From positions 1 through 11,432 of the forward strand of contig ONYV01000042.1 of assembly GCA_900322105.1 (NCBI GenBank): DNA of 11,432 bases, given 5' to 3'. The position numbers and the translations under genes are program-made. A model generated the notes under the pieces. That model worked only from the letters and a program-made list of their open reading frames with translations, had not been told where the DNA came from and made no database searches. Positions 1 through 5,821 of the stretch are shown piece after piece (positions within the stretch are counted from its first letter, which is position 1; each line of letters opens with the position of its first letter). This DNA comes from an uncultured Eubacteriales bacterium. GTDB lineage: Bacteria; Bacillota; Clostridia; Oscillospirales; Acutalibacteraceae.

Positions 1-222
1 CATGTTTTCCGCTTGCTGTGACTGATATCATGGCTCACAGCATAACCATATCGGAAAAGCCGCATGAGAAAACCTTTTCTAAAAAAGTTCTCCCCTGCAC
101 CCTTCCTAAAAAATTTGATTTAATATATCGTCACTTTATGTTTTTTGCTTGCTGTGACCACTATCATAACTAACAGCTCAAACACACTTTCAAACTCAGC
201 AAAAGCTCTTCTTTATAAACAA
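1..222. other. Non-coding stretch with two similar dyads
   Basis: No convincing gene is seen between the left edge and the hydG 3' hairpins. The stretch is AT-rich and contains two related 39-nt segments (3-41 and 139-177). Each has GCTGTGA followed by a second arm ending in ACAGC: TCACAGC at 35-41 in the first, ACAGC at 173-177 in the second. The left neighbour gene lies outside the window, so it is unknown whether this is its promoter region or 3' region. Confidence 0.5.
3..177. repeat. Pair of imperfect 39-nt direct repeats, each a small dyad
   Basis: Copy 1 is 3-41 and copy 2 is 139-177. They align without gaps at about 31 of 39 positions. Both carry GCTTGCTGTGAC near the start, TATCAT in the middle and ACAGC at the end. 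In copy 1, GCTGTGA (15-21) and TCACAGC (35-41) are perfectly complementary; in copy 2 only the outer five base pairs remain. The offset is 136 bp. Paired operators or decayed repeat elements are both possible; neither is proven. Confidence 0.45.
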
Positions 223-307
223 CCCCCCTTTCCGTCAAGTCAAGTTTTTTAGGAAAGGGGGGTTTGGGGGGAATAACCCTTTGTTCCCAACAAAGGGTTT
301 TCCCCCC
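223..307 (-). terminator. Two consecutive strong hairpins after hydG
   Basis: Read on the minus strand, 11 nt after the hydG stop codon, a first hairpin forms. Six G/C pairs (302-307 with 266-271) enclose an 11-bp inner stem (289-299 with 275-285) with a GGG loop. A second hairpin follows directly: an 11-bp stem of 252-262 with 223-233 and an 18-nt loop. After it the minus strand reads TTGTTTATAAAG, a weak T-tract. The position and strength suggest transcript termination or 3'-end protection of the hydrogenase-maturation mRNA. The poor T-run keeps confidence moderate. Confidence 0.55.
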
Positions 308-318
308 AAGACAAACAC

Positions 319-1773
319 TCAGAAGCGGAAATCACGCTTGCCGCCGAGTTTGATCTCATTGAGGTAGTCGATGGCTCTTTGGCGGCGCTTTTCGTCGGGG
401 ACGTTCCGGATCTCACGGGCGATGAGTTCTTCACCGATTCTGCGTGTTTCGGGGGATGCGTAGTCGGTGAGGAATTCCTGTAAGGTCATCAGGGCGTTCG
501 GATGACAGCAGTTCTGGATCTGACCGACTTTGCACAGCGCCATGAAACGGTCGCCTGTTCTGCCCTCACGGTAACAGGCGGTACAGAATGACGGAATGTA
601 GCCTTTTTCCATCAGCCAGCGAACAACTTCATCCAGTGAACGCTGATCGGAAACGTCAAACTGCTCGGTGTCGTGGGGTCTTTCTTCGGCGGTATAGCCT
701 GCATAGCCGCCGACAGAAGTTCTTGAACCGCCTGAAATCTGTGAAATGCCCAGTCCCATTACCTTGTCACGACAGGCTTCGCTCTCACGGGTAGAGATGA
801 TCATACCTGTGTAGGGAACGGCGATGCGGATACAGGCGATGATCTTTGCAAAGGTTTCGTCGTCAATGCCGTTGTCGAATACGCTCGGGTCAATGTCGGA
901 GGCTCTCTTGATCCTCGGTACGCTGATCGTATGAGGGCCTACACCGTGTACGGCTTCAAGATGCTCTGCGTGCATCAGAATGCCTGCAAATTCATATTTA
1001 TACAGCTCCAGTCCGAACAGTACGCCCAGACCAACGTCATCAATGCCGCCTTCCATCGCTCTGTCCATTGCTTCGGTATGATAAGCATAATTGTGCTTGG
1101 GTCCGGCGGGATGCAGCTTTTCGTAGCTTTCTTTGTGGTAAGTCTCCTGAAACAGAATATATGTGCCGATGCCTGCGTCATGGAGCTTTCTGTAATTTTC
1201 AACTGTTGTCGCCGCAATGTTGACGTTGACACGGCGGATCGCGCCGTTTTTGTGCTTGATGCTGTAAATGGTCCTGATGCAGTCGAGAATATACTCGATC
1301 GGGTTGTTTACGGGGTCTTCGCCGCTTTCGATCGCCAGACGCTTATGTCCCATATCCTGCAAAGCGATCACTTCCGCCTTGACTTCTTCCTGCGTCAGCT
1401 TTTTGCGCGGTATCTCTTTGTTCTGATAATGATAGGGACAGTAAACGCACTTATTCACGCAGTAATTCGACAGGTACAGCGGCGCAAACATAACGATCCT
1501 GTTGCCGTAAAAGGCTTCCTTGATCCTGCGTGCAAGGTCATACATCTTCTCTGTCATTTCGGGAATGTCACACGCTAACAGCACACTTGCTTCTCTGTGA
1601 GAAAGTCCTGCGCATTCAACGCCTCTGCCTGTTTTTTTCGGCGCAGCCTTCTCTAAAATAGATTCAATCAGTTCTCTGTTGTGTTTGTTTTCTTCTGCGT
1701 AGGCAAGGGTATCAAGGATCTCTTCATGATTGATAAACTCCTCTGCCTTCATTGATCTCATATCATAACTCAT
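319..1773 (-). CDS. hydG: [FeFe] hydrogenase maturase HydG (tyrosine lyase)
   Basis: HydG is a cytosolic radical-SAM enzyme. It cleaves tyrosine and yields the CO and CN- that become an Fe(CO)2(CN) synthon for the hydrogenase H-cluster (family knowledge). The 484-residue product has the radical-SAM CX3CX2C motif at C105, C109 and C112, followed by YHYQNK. It also has the C-terminal CX2CX22C motif at C397, C400 and C423, which binds the auxiliary cluster and separates HydG from ThiH, where it is missing. The length fits the family (about 470). The start is supported by GAAAGGAAG upstream of ATG with about 9 nt spacing. It is the last gene of the operon, 92 nt after hydE. That gap holds a 7-bp hairpin but no clear promoter. 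Strong hairpins follow the stop codon. No missing residues are seen. Confidence 0.97.
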   Translation of the reverse strand: MSYDMRSMKAEEFINHEEILDTLAYAEENKHNRELIESILEKAAPKKTGRGVECAGLSHREASVLLACDIPEMTEKMYDLARRIKEAFYGNRIVMFAPLYLSNYCVNKCVYCPYHYQNKEIPRKKLTQEEVKAEVIALQDMGHKRLAIESGEDPVNNPIEYILDCIRTIYSIKHKNGAIRRVNVNIAATTVENYRKLHDAGIGTYILFQETYHKESYEKLHPAGPKHNYAYHTEAMDRAMEGGIDDVGLGVLFGLELYKYEFAGILMHAEHLEAVHGVGPHTISVPRIKRASDIDPSVFDNGIDDETFAKIIACIRIAVPYTGMIISTRESEACRDKVMGLGISQISGGSRTSVGGYAGYTAEERPHDTEQFDVSDQRSLDEVVRWLMEKGYIPSFCTACYREGRTGDRFMALCKVGQIQNCCHPNALMTLQEFLTDYASPETRRIGEELIAREIRNVPDEKRRQRAIDYLNEIKLGGKRDFRF

Positions 1774-1807
1774 GGTTTCGTGCTTCCTTTCAAAAAATCA
1801 TCCTCAA

Positions 1808-1831
1808 ACCGCAGGACAGTTTGTCTGCGGT
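1808..1831 (-). other. Hairpin in the hydE-hydG gap
   Basis: ACCGCAG and CTGCGGT form a 7-bp stem (1808-1814 with 1825-1831); on the minus strand three more pairs form beyond a one-base bulge. It lies between the hydE stop and the hydG ribosome binding site. A run of six T appears only about 10 nt later, so it is not a standard terminator. It may tune the hydE:hydG ratio by processing or partial termination; this is inference. Confidence 0.4.
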
Positions 1832-1865
1832 GAGAAATATGTGTTTGTATGCGAGAGATACACTC

Positions 1866-2906
1866 TCATTCTTTCTTGCAGTCGCCCCGACTGACTGCGA
1901 TATCATACCCGATCGAGCGCACCCGCATTTGCAGGCAGTTTTTGCACTCTGCCGCTTCGTCGCCCGTACAGATCTTGTTATCATACAACAGATACTTGCT
2001 CCGTACATCCTTCGGCGACAGATTCGGCATCACCACATTTGCTCCTGCTAAAATGCCCAGTTCCCTGCCTTTCGGGTGGATCGTGCCAAGCGCAGTGGTG
2101 GACGGCAGCAGCACATTCGGCAGGGTCAGCCGCAGCAGTCCCAGCATAAACAGCGTCAGCTCTAAACTTCCCTGCGGAAAGTCACGAAACGGCGTATCGT
2201 GCTGTGGGATAAACGGACCGATGCCGACCATCTGCGGTTTCAGGTCTTTGATAAACAACATATCCTCCGCTAAATGCTCTTCCGTCTGATACGGCGAACC
2301 CACCATAAAGCCGCAGCCTGTCTGAAAGCCGATCTCTTTGAGATCATGCAGACAGCGTTTGCGGTTTTCGGGGGACAGACTGTCGGGATGCAGCAGGCGG
2401 TAATGCTCGTTGTTTGCGGTTTCGTGCCGCAGAAGATAGCGGTCTGCGCCTGCGTCAAAATAGCTCTGATATTCTTCACGGCTCTTTTCTCCGACCGACA
2501 GCGTGAGCGCACAGTCGGGATACTGACGCTTGATGCTGTGAATGATATCGAGCATTCTTTCGTTTGTAAAATACGGGTCTTCACCGCCCTGCAGCACAAA
2601 GGTGCGGAAACCGATCTCATAGCCTGTTTTGCAGCAGTCCATGATCTGTTCCTTTGTCAGGCGGTATCGTTCGGCGTTACGATTTTTGCAGCGTATGCCG
2701 CAGTAGTAACAGTCGTTTTTACAGTAATTCGTAAATTCGATCAATCCACGGATATACACGTCTTTGCCGTAGTAATGCTCCCGCACGGCTCTTGCTTTTT
2801 CAAACAGCAATTCCGAAAGCTCAGGTGTACGGCTTTTGATGAGAGCAATATACTCCTCTTTGCTGAGGGTATGCTCCCTTTCTAATTTTTCGATCAGTCC
2901 GACCAT
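1866..2906 (-). CDS. hydE: [FeFe] hydrogenase maturase HydE (radical SAM)
   Basis: HydE is a cytosolic radical-SAM enzyme. It acts on the Fe(CO)2(CN)-cysteine product of HydG on the way to the H-cluster dithiolate-bridged diiron unit (family knowledge). The 346-residue product has the CX3CX2C cluster motif at C62, C66 and C69. Near the C-terminus it has a CX7CX2C motif (CTGDEAAECKNC), the same spacing as the optional second cluster of Thermotoga HydE; many homologues lack it. The length matches the family (about 348). The ATG at 2906 was chosen over upstream in-frame starts because the protein then begins like known HydE. It lies 4 nt after the stop of the TM1266-type gene and has AAGG about 10 nt upstream, so translation is probably coupled. 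hydG follows; hydF is not in the window. Confidence 0.96.
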   Translation of the reverse strand: MVGLIEKLEREHTLSKEEYIALIKSRTPELSELLFEKARAVREHYYGKDVYIRGLIEFTNYCKNDCYYCGIRCKNRNAERYRLTKEQIMDCCKTGYEIGFRTFVLQGGEDPYFTNERMLDIIHSIKRQYPDCALTLSVGEKSREEYQSYFDAGADRYLLRHETANNEHYRLLHPDSLSPENRKRCLHDLKEIGFQTGCGFMVGSPYQTEEHLAEDMLFIKDLKPQMVGIGPFIPQHDTPFRDFPQGSLELTLFMLGLLRLTLPNVLLPSTTALGTIHPKGRELGILAGANVVMPNLSPKDVRSKYLLYDNKICTGDEAAECKNCLQMRVRSIGYDIAVSRGDCKKE

Positions 2907-2910
2907 ACGC

Positions 2911-3156
2911 TCACGCCTTGGAACAGACAACTTTTGAACTGATGCCGTCCAACTGACCGATCTTTCCCGACAAGGTGTTGATGATATCCATCGGCGCATC
3001 CAGCGCAATGCTGATGATGTTCAGTTCCTTTTTCGGGTAGGGAATGCCCATTCTGCCGATGATGTACTGACCGTATTCATGCAGCAGGGCGTTGAGCTTA
3101 TCGGTAGACGCTATATTTTCTACGATAATGCCGATGATCGAAACTCTTTCTTCCAT
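2911..3156 (-). CDS. TM1266-type iron-only hydrogenase system putative regulator
   Basis: This 81-residue protein (MEERVSIIGIIVEN... to ...SSKVVCSKA) matches the TM1266 family. These are small ACT/ferredoxin-fold proteins found beside [FeFe]-hydrogenase maturation genes and annotated as putative regulators. No DNA-binding motif is visible, and the real function is not established. The fold is suggested by an opening strand (VSIIGIIVEN), a helix (TDKLNALLHEYG), a middle strand (ELNIISIALDA), a second helix (PMDIINTLSGKIGQL) and a final strand. The start at 3156 has an excellent AAAGGAGAG ribosome binding site. The reading frame stays open upstream to 3369, but that part covers the terminator and leader and is not protein-like. 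It is the first gene of the operon, 4 nt before hydE. Confidence 0.9.
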   Translation of the reverse strand: MEERVSIIGIIVENIASTDKLNALLHEYGQYIIGRMGIPYPKKELNIISIALDAPMDIINTLSGKIGQLDGISSKVVCSKA

Positions 3157-3373
3157 AGTGACTCTCTCCTTTAATAATATTAGCACAAAAAAATATTGGC
3201 GCAAAAAAACACACCGCAAAGGGTGTGTGATAAAAATTCCTTTTATGCTCCACCCTTCCGCATCAGGACGTCTTCGCTTTGGTGCAAAGTATTCCTTCTG
3301 CGTCAGCACGCAGTATTTCCGCCGTTTTGTGTGATGGGATTTTCGGACAGCACGGAGCTTTTCCGTCAATCTT
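3157..3373 (-). promoter_or_regulatory. Structured 5' leader, candidate riboswitch/attenuator of the TM1266-hydE-hydG operon
   Basis: The predicted transcript runs about 215 nt before the first start codon. Minus-strand helices that can be drawn by eye are GCTCC/GGAGC (3358-3354 with 3251-3247) and TCCG/CGGA (3347-3344 with 3260-3257). Together they close a domain containing two hairpins: a perfect 6-bp stem with a four-base loop (3313-3298) and a 5-bp stem with a three-base loop (3289-3277). The terminator at 3228-3203 follows. The segment AAGGGTG (3257-3251) overlaps the 3' strand of the closing helix. It can instead pair perfectly over 7 bp with CACCCTT (3225-3219), the 5' arm and loop of the terminator. 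Such mutually exclusive pairing is typical of transcriptional riboswitches and attenuators. No known riboswitch class was recognised with confidence. Confidence 0.55.
3203..3228 (-). terminator. Intrinsic terminator in the leader of the hydrogenase-maturation operon
   Basis: On the minus strand a 7-bp stem ACACACC/GGTGTGT (3228-3222 with 3215-3209) with a six-base loop CTTTGC is followed at once by seven T. This is a canonical Rho-independent terminator. It lies about 45 nt before the TM1266-type start codon and about 150 nt after the predicted transcription start. It can therefore act as an attenuator for the operon or end an independent small RNA. Confidence 0.8.
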
Positions 3374-3379
3374 TATGAC

Positions 3380-3408
3380 ATTATAGCACAACAACTCCTG
3401 CTTTGCAA
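3380..3408 (-). promoter_or_regulatory. Sigma-A promoter of the hydrogenase-maturation operon
   Basis: On the minus strand, TTGCAA (3408-3403) and a perfect TATAAT (3385-3380) are separated by 17 bp. The start of transcription is expected near 3373. This is the best promoter in the window by eye. A weaker candidate lies upstream: TTGCGT at 3454-3449 and TATAAA at 3431-3426, also 17 bp apart. Confidence 0.8.
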
Positions 3409-3470
3409 GGGATTTTTTTGTCAATTTTATAGAACAATAATGTCATCCACGCAAAGTTACGATCACAAAC

Positions 3471-3484
3471 GTCACCATAGTGAC
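3471..3484. promoter_or_regulatory. Small dyad upstream of the hydrogenase operon promoter
   Basis: GTCAC and GTGAC (3471-3475, 3480-3484) form a perfect 5-4-5 inverted repeat about 65 bp upstream of the -35 box at 3408-3403. It could be an operator or activator site. It is short and may be chance. Confidence 0.25.
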
Positions 3485-3559
3485 ATCCCAAAGCCGCACC
3501 CCCGACATTTTCATGCAGTATCACCCAAACACACGGCATTTCTGACAGCGGAAATATAT

Positions 3560-3693
3560 AGGCAACACCGCACAAAGACCGCCTTGCGGCTTAGCGCCAC
3601 ATCTGCTTGCATATTTTCCGTCATCTTGCACAAAAATCCCTCGACATACGTCAGTATGCGCATCTGCGGCACTATCTTTGTGCAGTATTGCCT
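3560..3693. mobile_element. MITE-like non-coding element with 19-bp terminal inverted repeats
   Basis: The left end AGGCAACACCGCACAAAGA (3560-3578) and the inverted right end (3675-3693, minus strand AGGCAATACTGCACAAAGA) agree at 17 of 19 bases. The total length is about 134 bp. Inside are a small hairpin (CATAC/GTATG at 3645-3658) and GC-rich dyads, but no credible ORF. Size, terminal repeats and intergenic position fit a miniature inverted-repeat element. No clear target duplication could be defined; the flanks are AT-rich. It lies between the hydrogenase promoter region and the rmuC promoter. Confidence 0.65.
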
Positions 3694-3725
3694 TTACAAA
3701 AGAGTAAGATTTTGCCCTCATCTGT

Positions 3726-3755
3726 TTGCGAAAGTATACGGTATTATGGTATAAT
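3726..3755 (+). promoter_or_regulatory. Sigma-A promoter of rmuC
   Basis: TTGCGA (3726-3731) and a perfect TATAAT (3750-3755) are separated by 18 bp. Transcription would start near 3762 and leave a leader of about 22 nt that contains AAAGGAGG (3769-3776), 7 nt before the rmuC ATG. The short leader argues against starts upstream of 3784. Confidence 0.75.
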
Positions 3756-3783
3756 GAGTTATCATTCCAAAGGAGGATTTATT

Positions 3784-5295
3784 ATGGATATTGTCATCTT
3801 AGCAGTCGGTATCGTCAACATCGCTTTGCTGATCTTCCTGATCGTCAGAAAAAGCAGCGCATCCGGCGAACCGCCGGACGACACAAAGCTCAAACACTTC
3901 ATCGAACAGCAAAACGAAAGCATCCGACGTGAAAACAGAGAAACACAATCCGAACTGCGCCGTGAGATCAACACCACCCTCAACGAAAATATCCGTTCGC
4001 TGAGCGATCAGCTCCAGAACATCCAGATCAAATTAGCAAGAGAACAGCTGCGCCAGACAAACACGCTTTTTGAGTCGCAGAAAGAACAACTCACCACCAT
4101 CGGCACTTCTCAAAAAGAGATCCTCTCCGCTGCAAGCAAGGCGCTTTCACGCACCATGACGGATATGGACAAGAAAATGCAGGATCAGCTCGGGGCTATC
4201 GGCTCATCTCAAAAAGAGATCCTCTCCGCCACAGGTCAGGCACTTTCACGCACCATGACGGATATGGACAAGAAAATACAGGATCAGCTCAAACAGCTTG
4301 AAACACGTTTTGCAACGCTGGAAAGCAATATTGAAATGAAACTTCAAGGCATCCGCACAACGGTTGAAAATCAGCTCAAAGACATTCGAGAGGACAACAC
4401 AAAGCAGTTGGAGCAAATTCGCGGTACGGTAGATGAGAAGCTGCAAAAGACGCTGGAATCAAAGATGAACGAATCGTTCAGGCTGGTCAGCGAACGTCTG
4501 GAGCAGGTCTACAAGGGCTTAGGCGAAATGCAGACGGTCGCGCAGGGTGTCGGAGACTTGAAAAAGGTGCTGTCGAACGTCAAGACAAGAGGCATCTTGG
4601 GAGAGATACAGCTTGGTGCGATCCTCAAAGAGATCCTTACTCCCGATCAGTATGAAGAAAATATTGCAACAGTCCCGAGGTCAAAGAACCGTGTGGAATT
4701 TGCCGTCAAGCTGCCCGGCGCTGAGGACGGAAAGTATGTGTATCTGCCCATCGACTCAAAATTCAACGGCGACCGCTTCGCTCATTTACAGGACGCTTAC
4801 GAAAGCGGTGACAGCGCATTGATCGCCGCCGCAAAGAAAGAGTTGTATGAAGCGATCAGAAAGTGCGCTAAGGATATCAGCGAAAAATACCTGTCGCCGC
4901 CCGACACCACGCAGTTTGCTGTCATGTTCCTGCCCTTTGAGGGGTTGTATGCCGAAGTCGTCAACACCGCAGGACTTGTGGAAGATCTGCAGCGTACCTA
5001 CAAGGTCAATATTGCAGGACCTTCCACCATGGCAGCCATGCTCAACTCGCTGAAAATGGGATTCCAGACGCTCGCCATCCAGAAACGCAGCAGTGAAGTG
5101 TGGGCGATATTAGGCGCAGTCAAAACGGAATTTGAAACTTTTGAAAAAGCCCTCAACGACACACAGCACAGGCTGCGACAAACCGAAGAAAGCCTTGAAA
5201 AGCTGGTCGGCGTGCGCACCCGTCAGATGAACCGCAAGCTCAGCTCCATCGACAAATTAGACCCCCAAACCTCCGCCCACCTCCTCACCGAATAG
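3784..5295 (+). CDS. rmuC: DNA recombination protein RmuC
   Basis: RmuC proteins are predicted nucleases that limit DNA rearrangements such as inversions at short inverted repeats; the biochemical activity is poorly defined (family knowledge). The 503-residue product begins with one membrane helix (residues about 2-21). A long polar coiled coil (about 35-250) follows, then the conserved RmuC domain (about 260-460), with LGEIQLGAILKEIL at 272-285 and LPIDSKFNG at 321-329. The start at 3784 is set by AAAGGAGG and by the promoter just upstream; the open frame back to 3607 runs through the MITE and is not coding. The coiled coil holds a 33-residue tandem duplication (residues 106-138 and 139-170). 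The gene appears monocistronic. An intergenic repeat begins at the base after the stop codon and its hairpins may also end the transcript. Confidence 0.95.
   Translation: MDIVILAVGIVNIALLIFLIVRKSSASGEPPDDTKLKHFIEQQNESIRRENRETQSELRREINTTLNENIRSLSDQLQNIQIKLAREQLRQTNTLFESQKEQLTTIGTSQKEILSAASKALSRTMTDMDKKMQDQLGAIGSSQKEILSATGQALSRTMTDMDKKIQDQLKQLETRFATLESNIEMKLQGIRTTVENQLKDIREDNTKQLEQIRGTVDEKLQKTLESKMNESFRLVSERLEQVYKGLGEMQTVAQGVGDLKKVLSNVKTRGILGEIQLGAILKEILTPDQYEENIATVPRSKNRVEFAVKLPGAEDGKYVYLPIDSKFNGDRFAHLQDAYESGDSALIAAAKKELYEAIRKCAKDISEKYLSPPDTTQFAVMFLPFEGLYAEVVNTAGLVEDLQRTYKVNIAGPSTMAAMLNSLKMGFQTLAIQKRSSEVWAILGAVKTEFETFEKALNDTQHRLRQTEESLEKLVGVRTRQMNRKLSSIDKLDPQTSAHLLTE
4099..4290 (+). repeat. 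99-bp tandem duplication inside rmuC
   Basis: Unit 1 (4099-4197) and unit 2 (4198-4290, slightly shorter match) are nearly identical. Both encode SQKEILSA..ALSRTMTDMDKK.QDQL. The period is 99 bp (33 codons), so the frame is kept and the coiled coil is lengthened. High DNA identity, including third codon positions, suggests a recent duplication. Confidence 0.9.
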
Positions 5296-5389
5296 ACGGC
5301 GGCGCAGAGCCTGCGCTCCCTTGTGGGGAATCACTGGTATTCTTCCTTCGTACCGCCGCCGCAAGCCGAAAGGCTTGCTTTGGGCTTAC
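5296..5389 (+). repeat. Intergenic hairpin repeat, copy A (short form)
   Basis: It starts at the base after the rmuC stop. The head hairpin is GCGCAG-AGC-CTGCGC (5302-5316). The tail hairpin is GCAAGCC-GAAA-GGCTTGC (5361-5378), followed by TTTGGGCTTAC. CGGCGG (5297-5302) can also pair with CCGCCG (5356-5361). The middle part is shorter than in copies B and C. The tail stem followed by a few T may also serve as a weak terminator of rmuC. Confidence 0.75.
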
Positions 5390-5620
5390 ATTTACAGAAC
5401 TGATGATTTATTGCACTAAAAAATGAACTTGCAAGATATTTCTAAAGAGTATCAGCTTTCTCCGGTATCGGCACTGTTTTGTACTGATCCCTGCCAAGTT
5501 CATCCACTCATAGAGCGTGATAAATTACCCCATCCTCACGATAAACTATCCCTGTGGAATCAGGGGCGCAGTAGGTGCGGTAAAGTTACTAAGTGTCATG
5601 AATCATAATTTTATGAGGAA
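5390..5620. other. Spacer between two facing repeat copies; no gene recognised
   Basis: No credible gene is seen. A 61-codon open frame at 5423-5608 has no ribosome binding site and no recognisable protein character. TGAACTTG (5424-5431) and CAAGTTCA (5495-5502) are a perfect 8-bp inverted repeat enclosing 63 nt. CCCTG/CAGGG at about 5549-5564 forms a small hairpin. Confidence 0.4.
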
Positions 5621-5760
5621 GTTAGCCCAAAGCAGGCTTTTCAGCCTGCGACGGCGATGCGAAGAATGCATCCCCATGGGATGCCGCACCGTCTTATTGC
5701 GGAATAGAATGTTCAACTCAAACGGACAAACAGCGAATCGGCGCCGGCAGCTTGCCGGCT
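5621..5760 (-). repeat. Intergenic hairpin repeat, copy C (long form, inverted)
   Basis: Read on the minus strand it has a head hairpin GCCGGCA-AGC-TGCCGGC (5759-5743) and GATTCGCTG. A nested middle hairpin follows, with GCATCCC/GGGATGC at 5684-5668 inside a longer imperfect stem. The tail hairpin is GCAGGCT-GAAA-AGCCTGC (5649-5632), then TTTGGGCTAAC. About 87 nt of it match copy B with roughly six differences. It faces copy A tail to tail. Its outer edge touches the -35 box of the methyltransferase promoter. Confidence 0.85.
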
Positions 5761-5788
5761 TGATTTTTTGGGGGGAGTGAGATACAAT
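5760..5788 (+). promoter_or_regulatory. Sigma-A promoter of the RNA methyltransferase gene
   Basis: TTGATT (5760-5765) and TACAAT (5783-5788) are separated by 17 bp. The expected start of transcription is near 5795, which rules out translation from the in-frame ATG at 5768 and favours the ATG at 5822. The -35 box begins at the edge of repeat copy C. Confidence 0.65.
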
Positions 5789-5821
5789 AGAGGGGAAATG
5801 ATATGGAATGGAGAGAATGAT

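Noticed and set aside
1..180. CRISPR array
   Set aside because: Only two imperfect repeat units about 136 bp apart; spacing and number do not fit.
931..1578. Long plus-strand open frames opposite hydG (931-1578) and hydE (2274-2885)
   Set aside because: Shadows of highly conserved radical-SAM genes, without family resemblance or ribosome binding sites.
3157..3369. N-terminal extension of the TM1266-type protein
   Set aside because: It would translate through the leader hairpins and terminator; the AAAGGAGAG site fixes the start at 3156.
3203..3373. Leader as SRP RNA, 6S RNA or a standard SAM, TPP, cobalamin or FMN riboswitch
   Set aside because: None of the conserved core sequences of these classes was found in the segment by eye.
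3418..3437. Rex-like dyad TTGTC...AACAA in the hydrogenase operon promoter region
   Set aside because: The half-sites span 20 bp instead of the 18 bp of Rex operators and only partly match TTGTTAA/TTAACAA; not strong enough to call, although redox control would be plausible.
5423..5608. 61-codon open frame between repeat copies
   Set aside because: No ribosome binding site upstream of its ATG and composition unlike a protein; left as non-coding.
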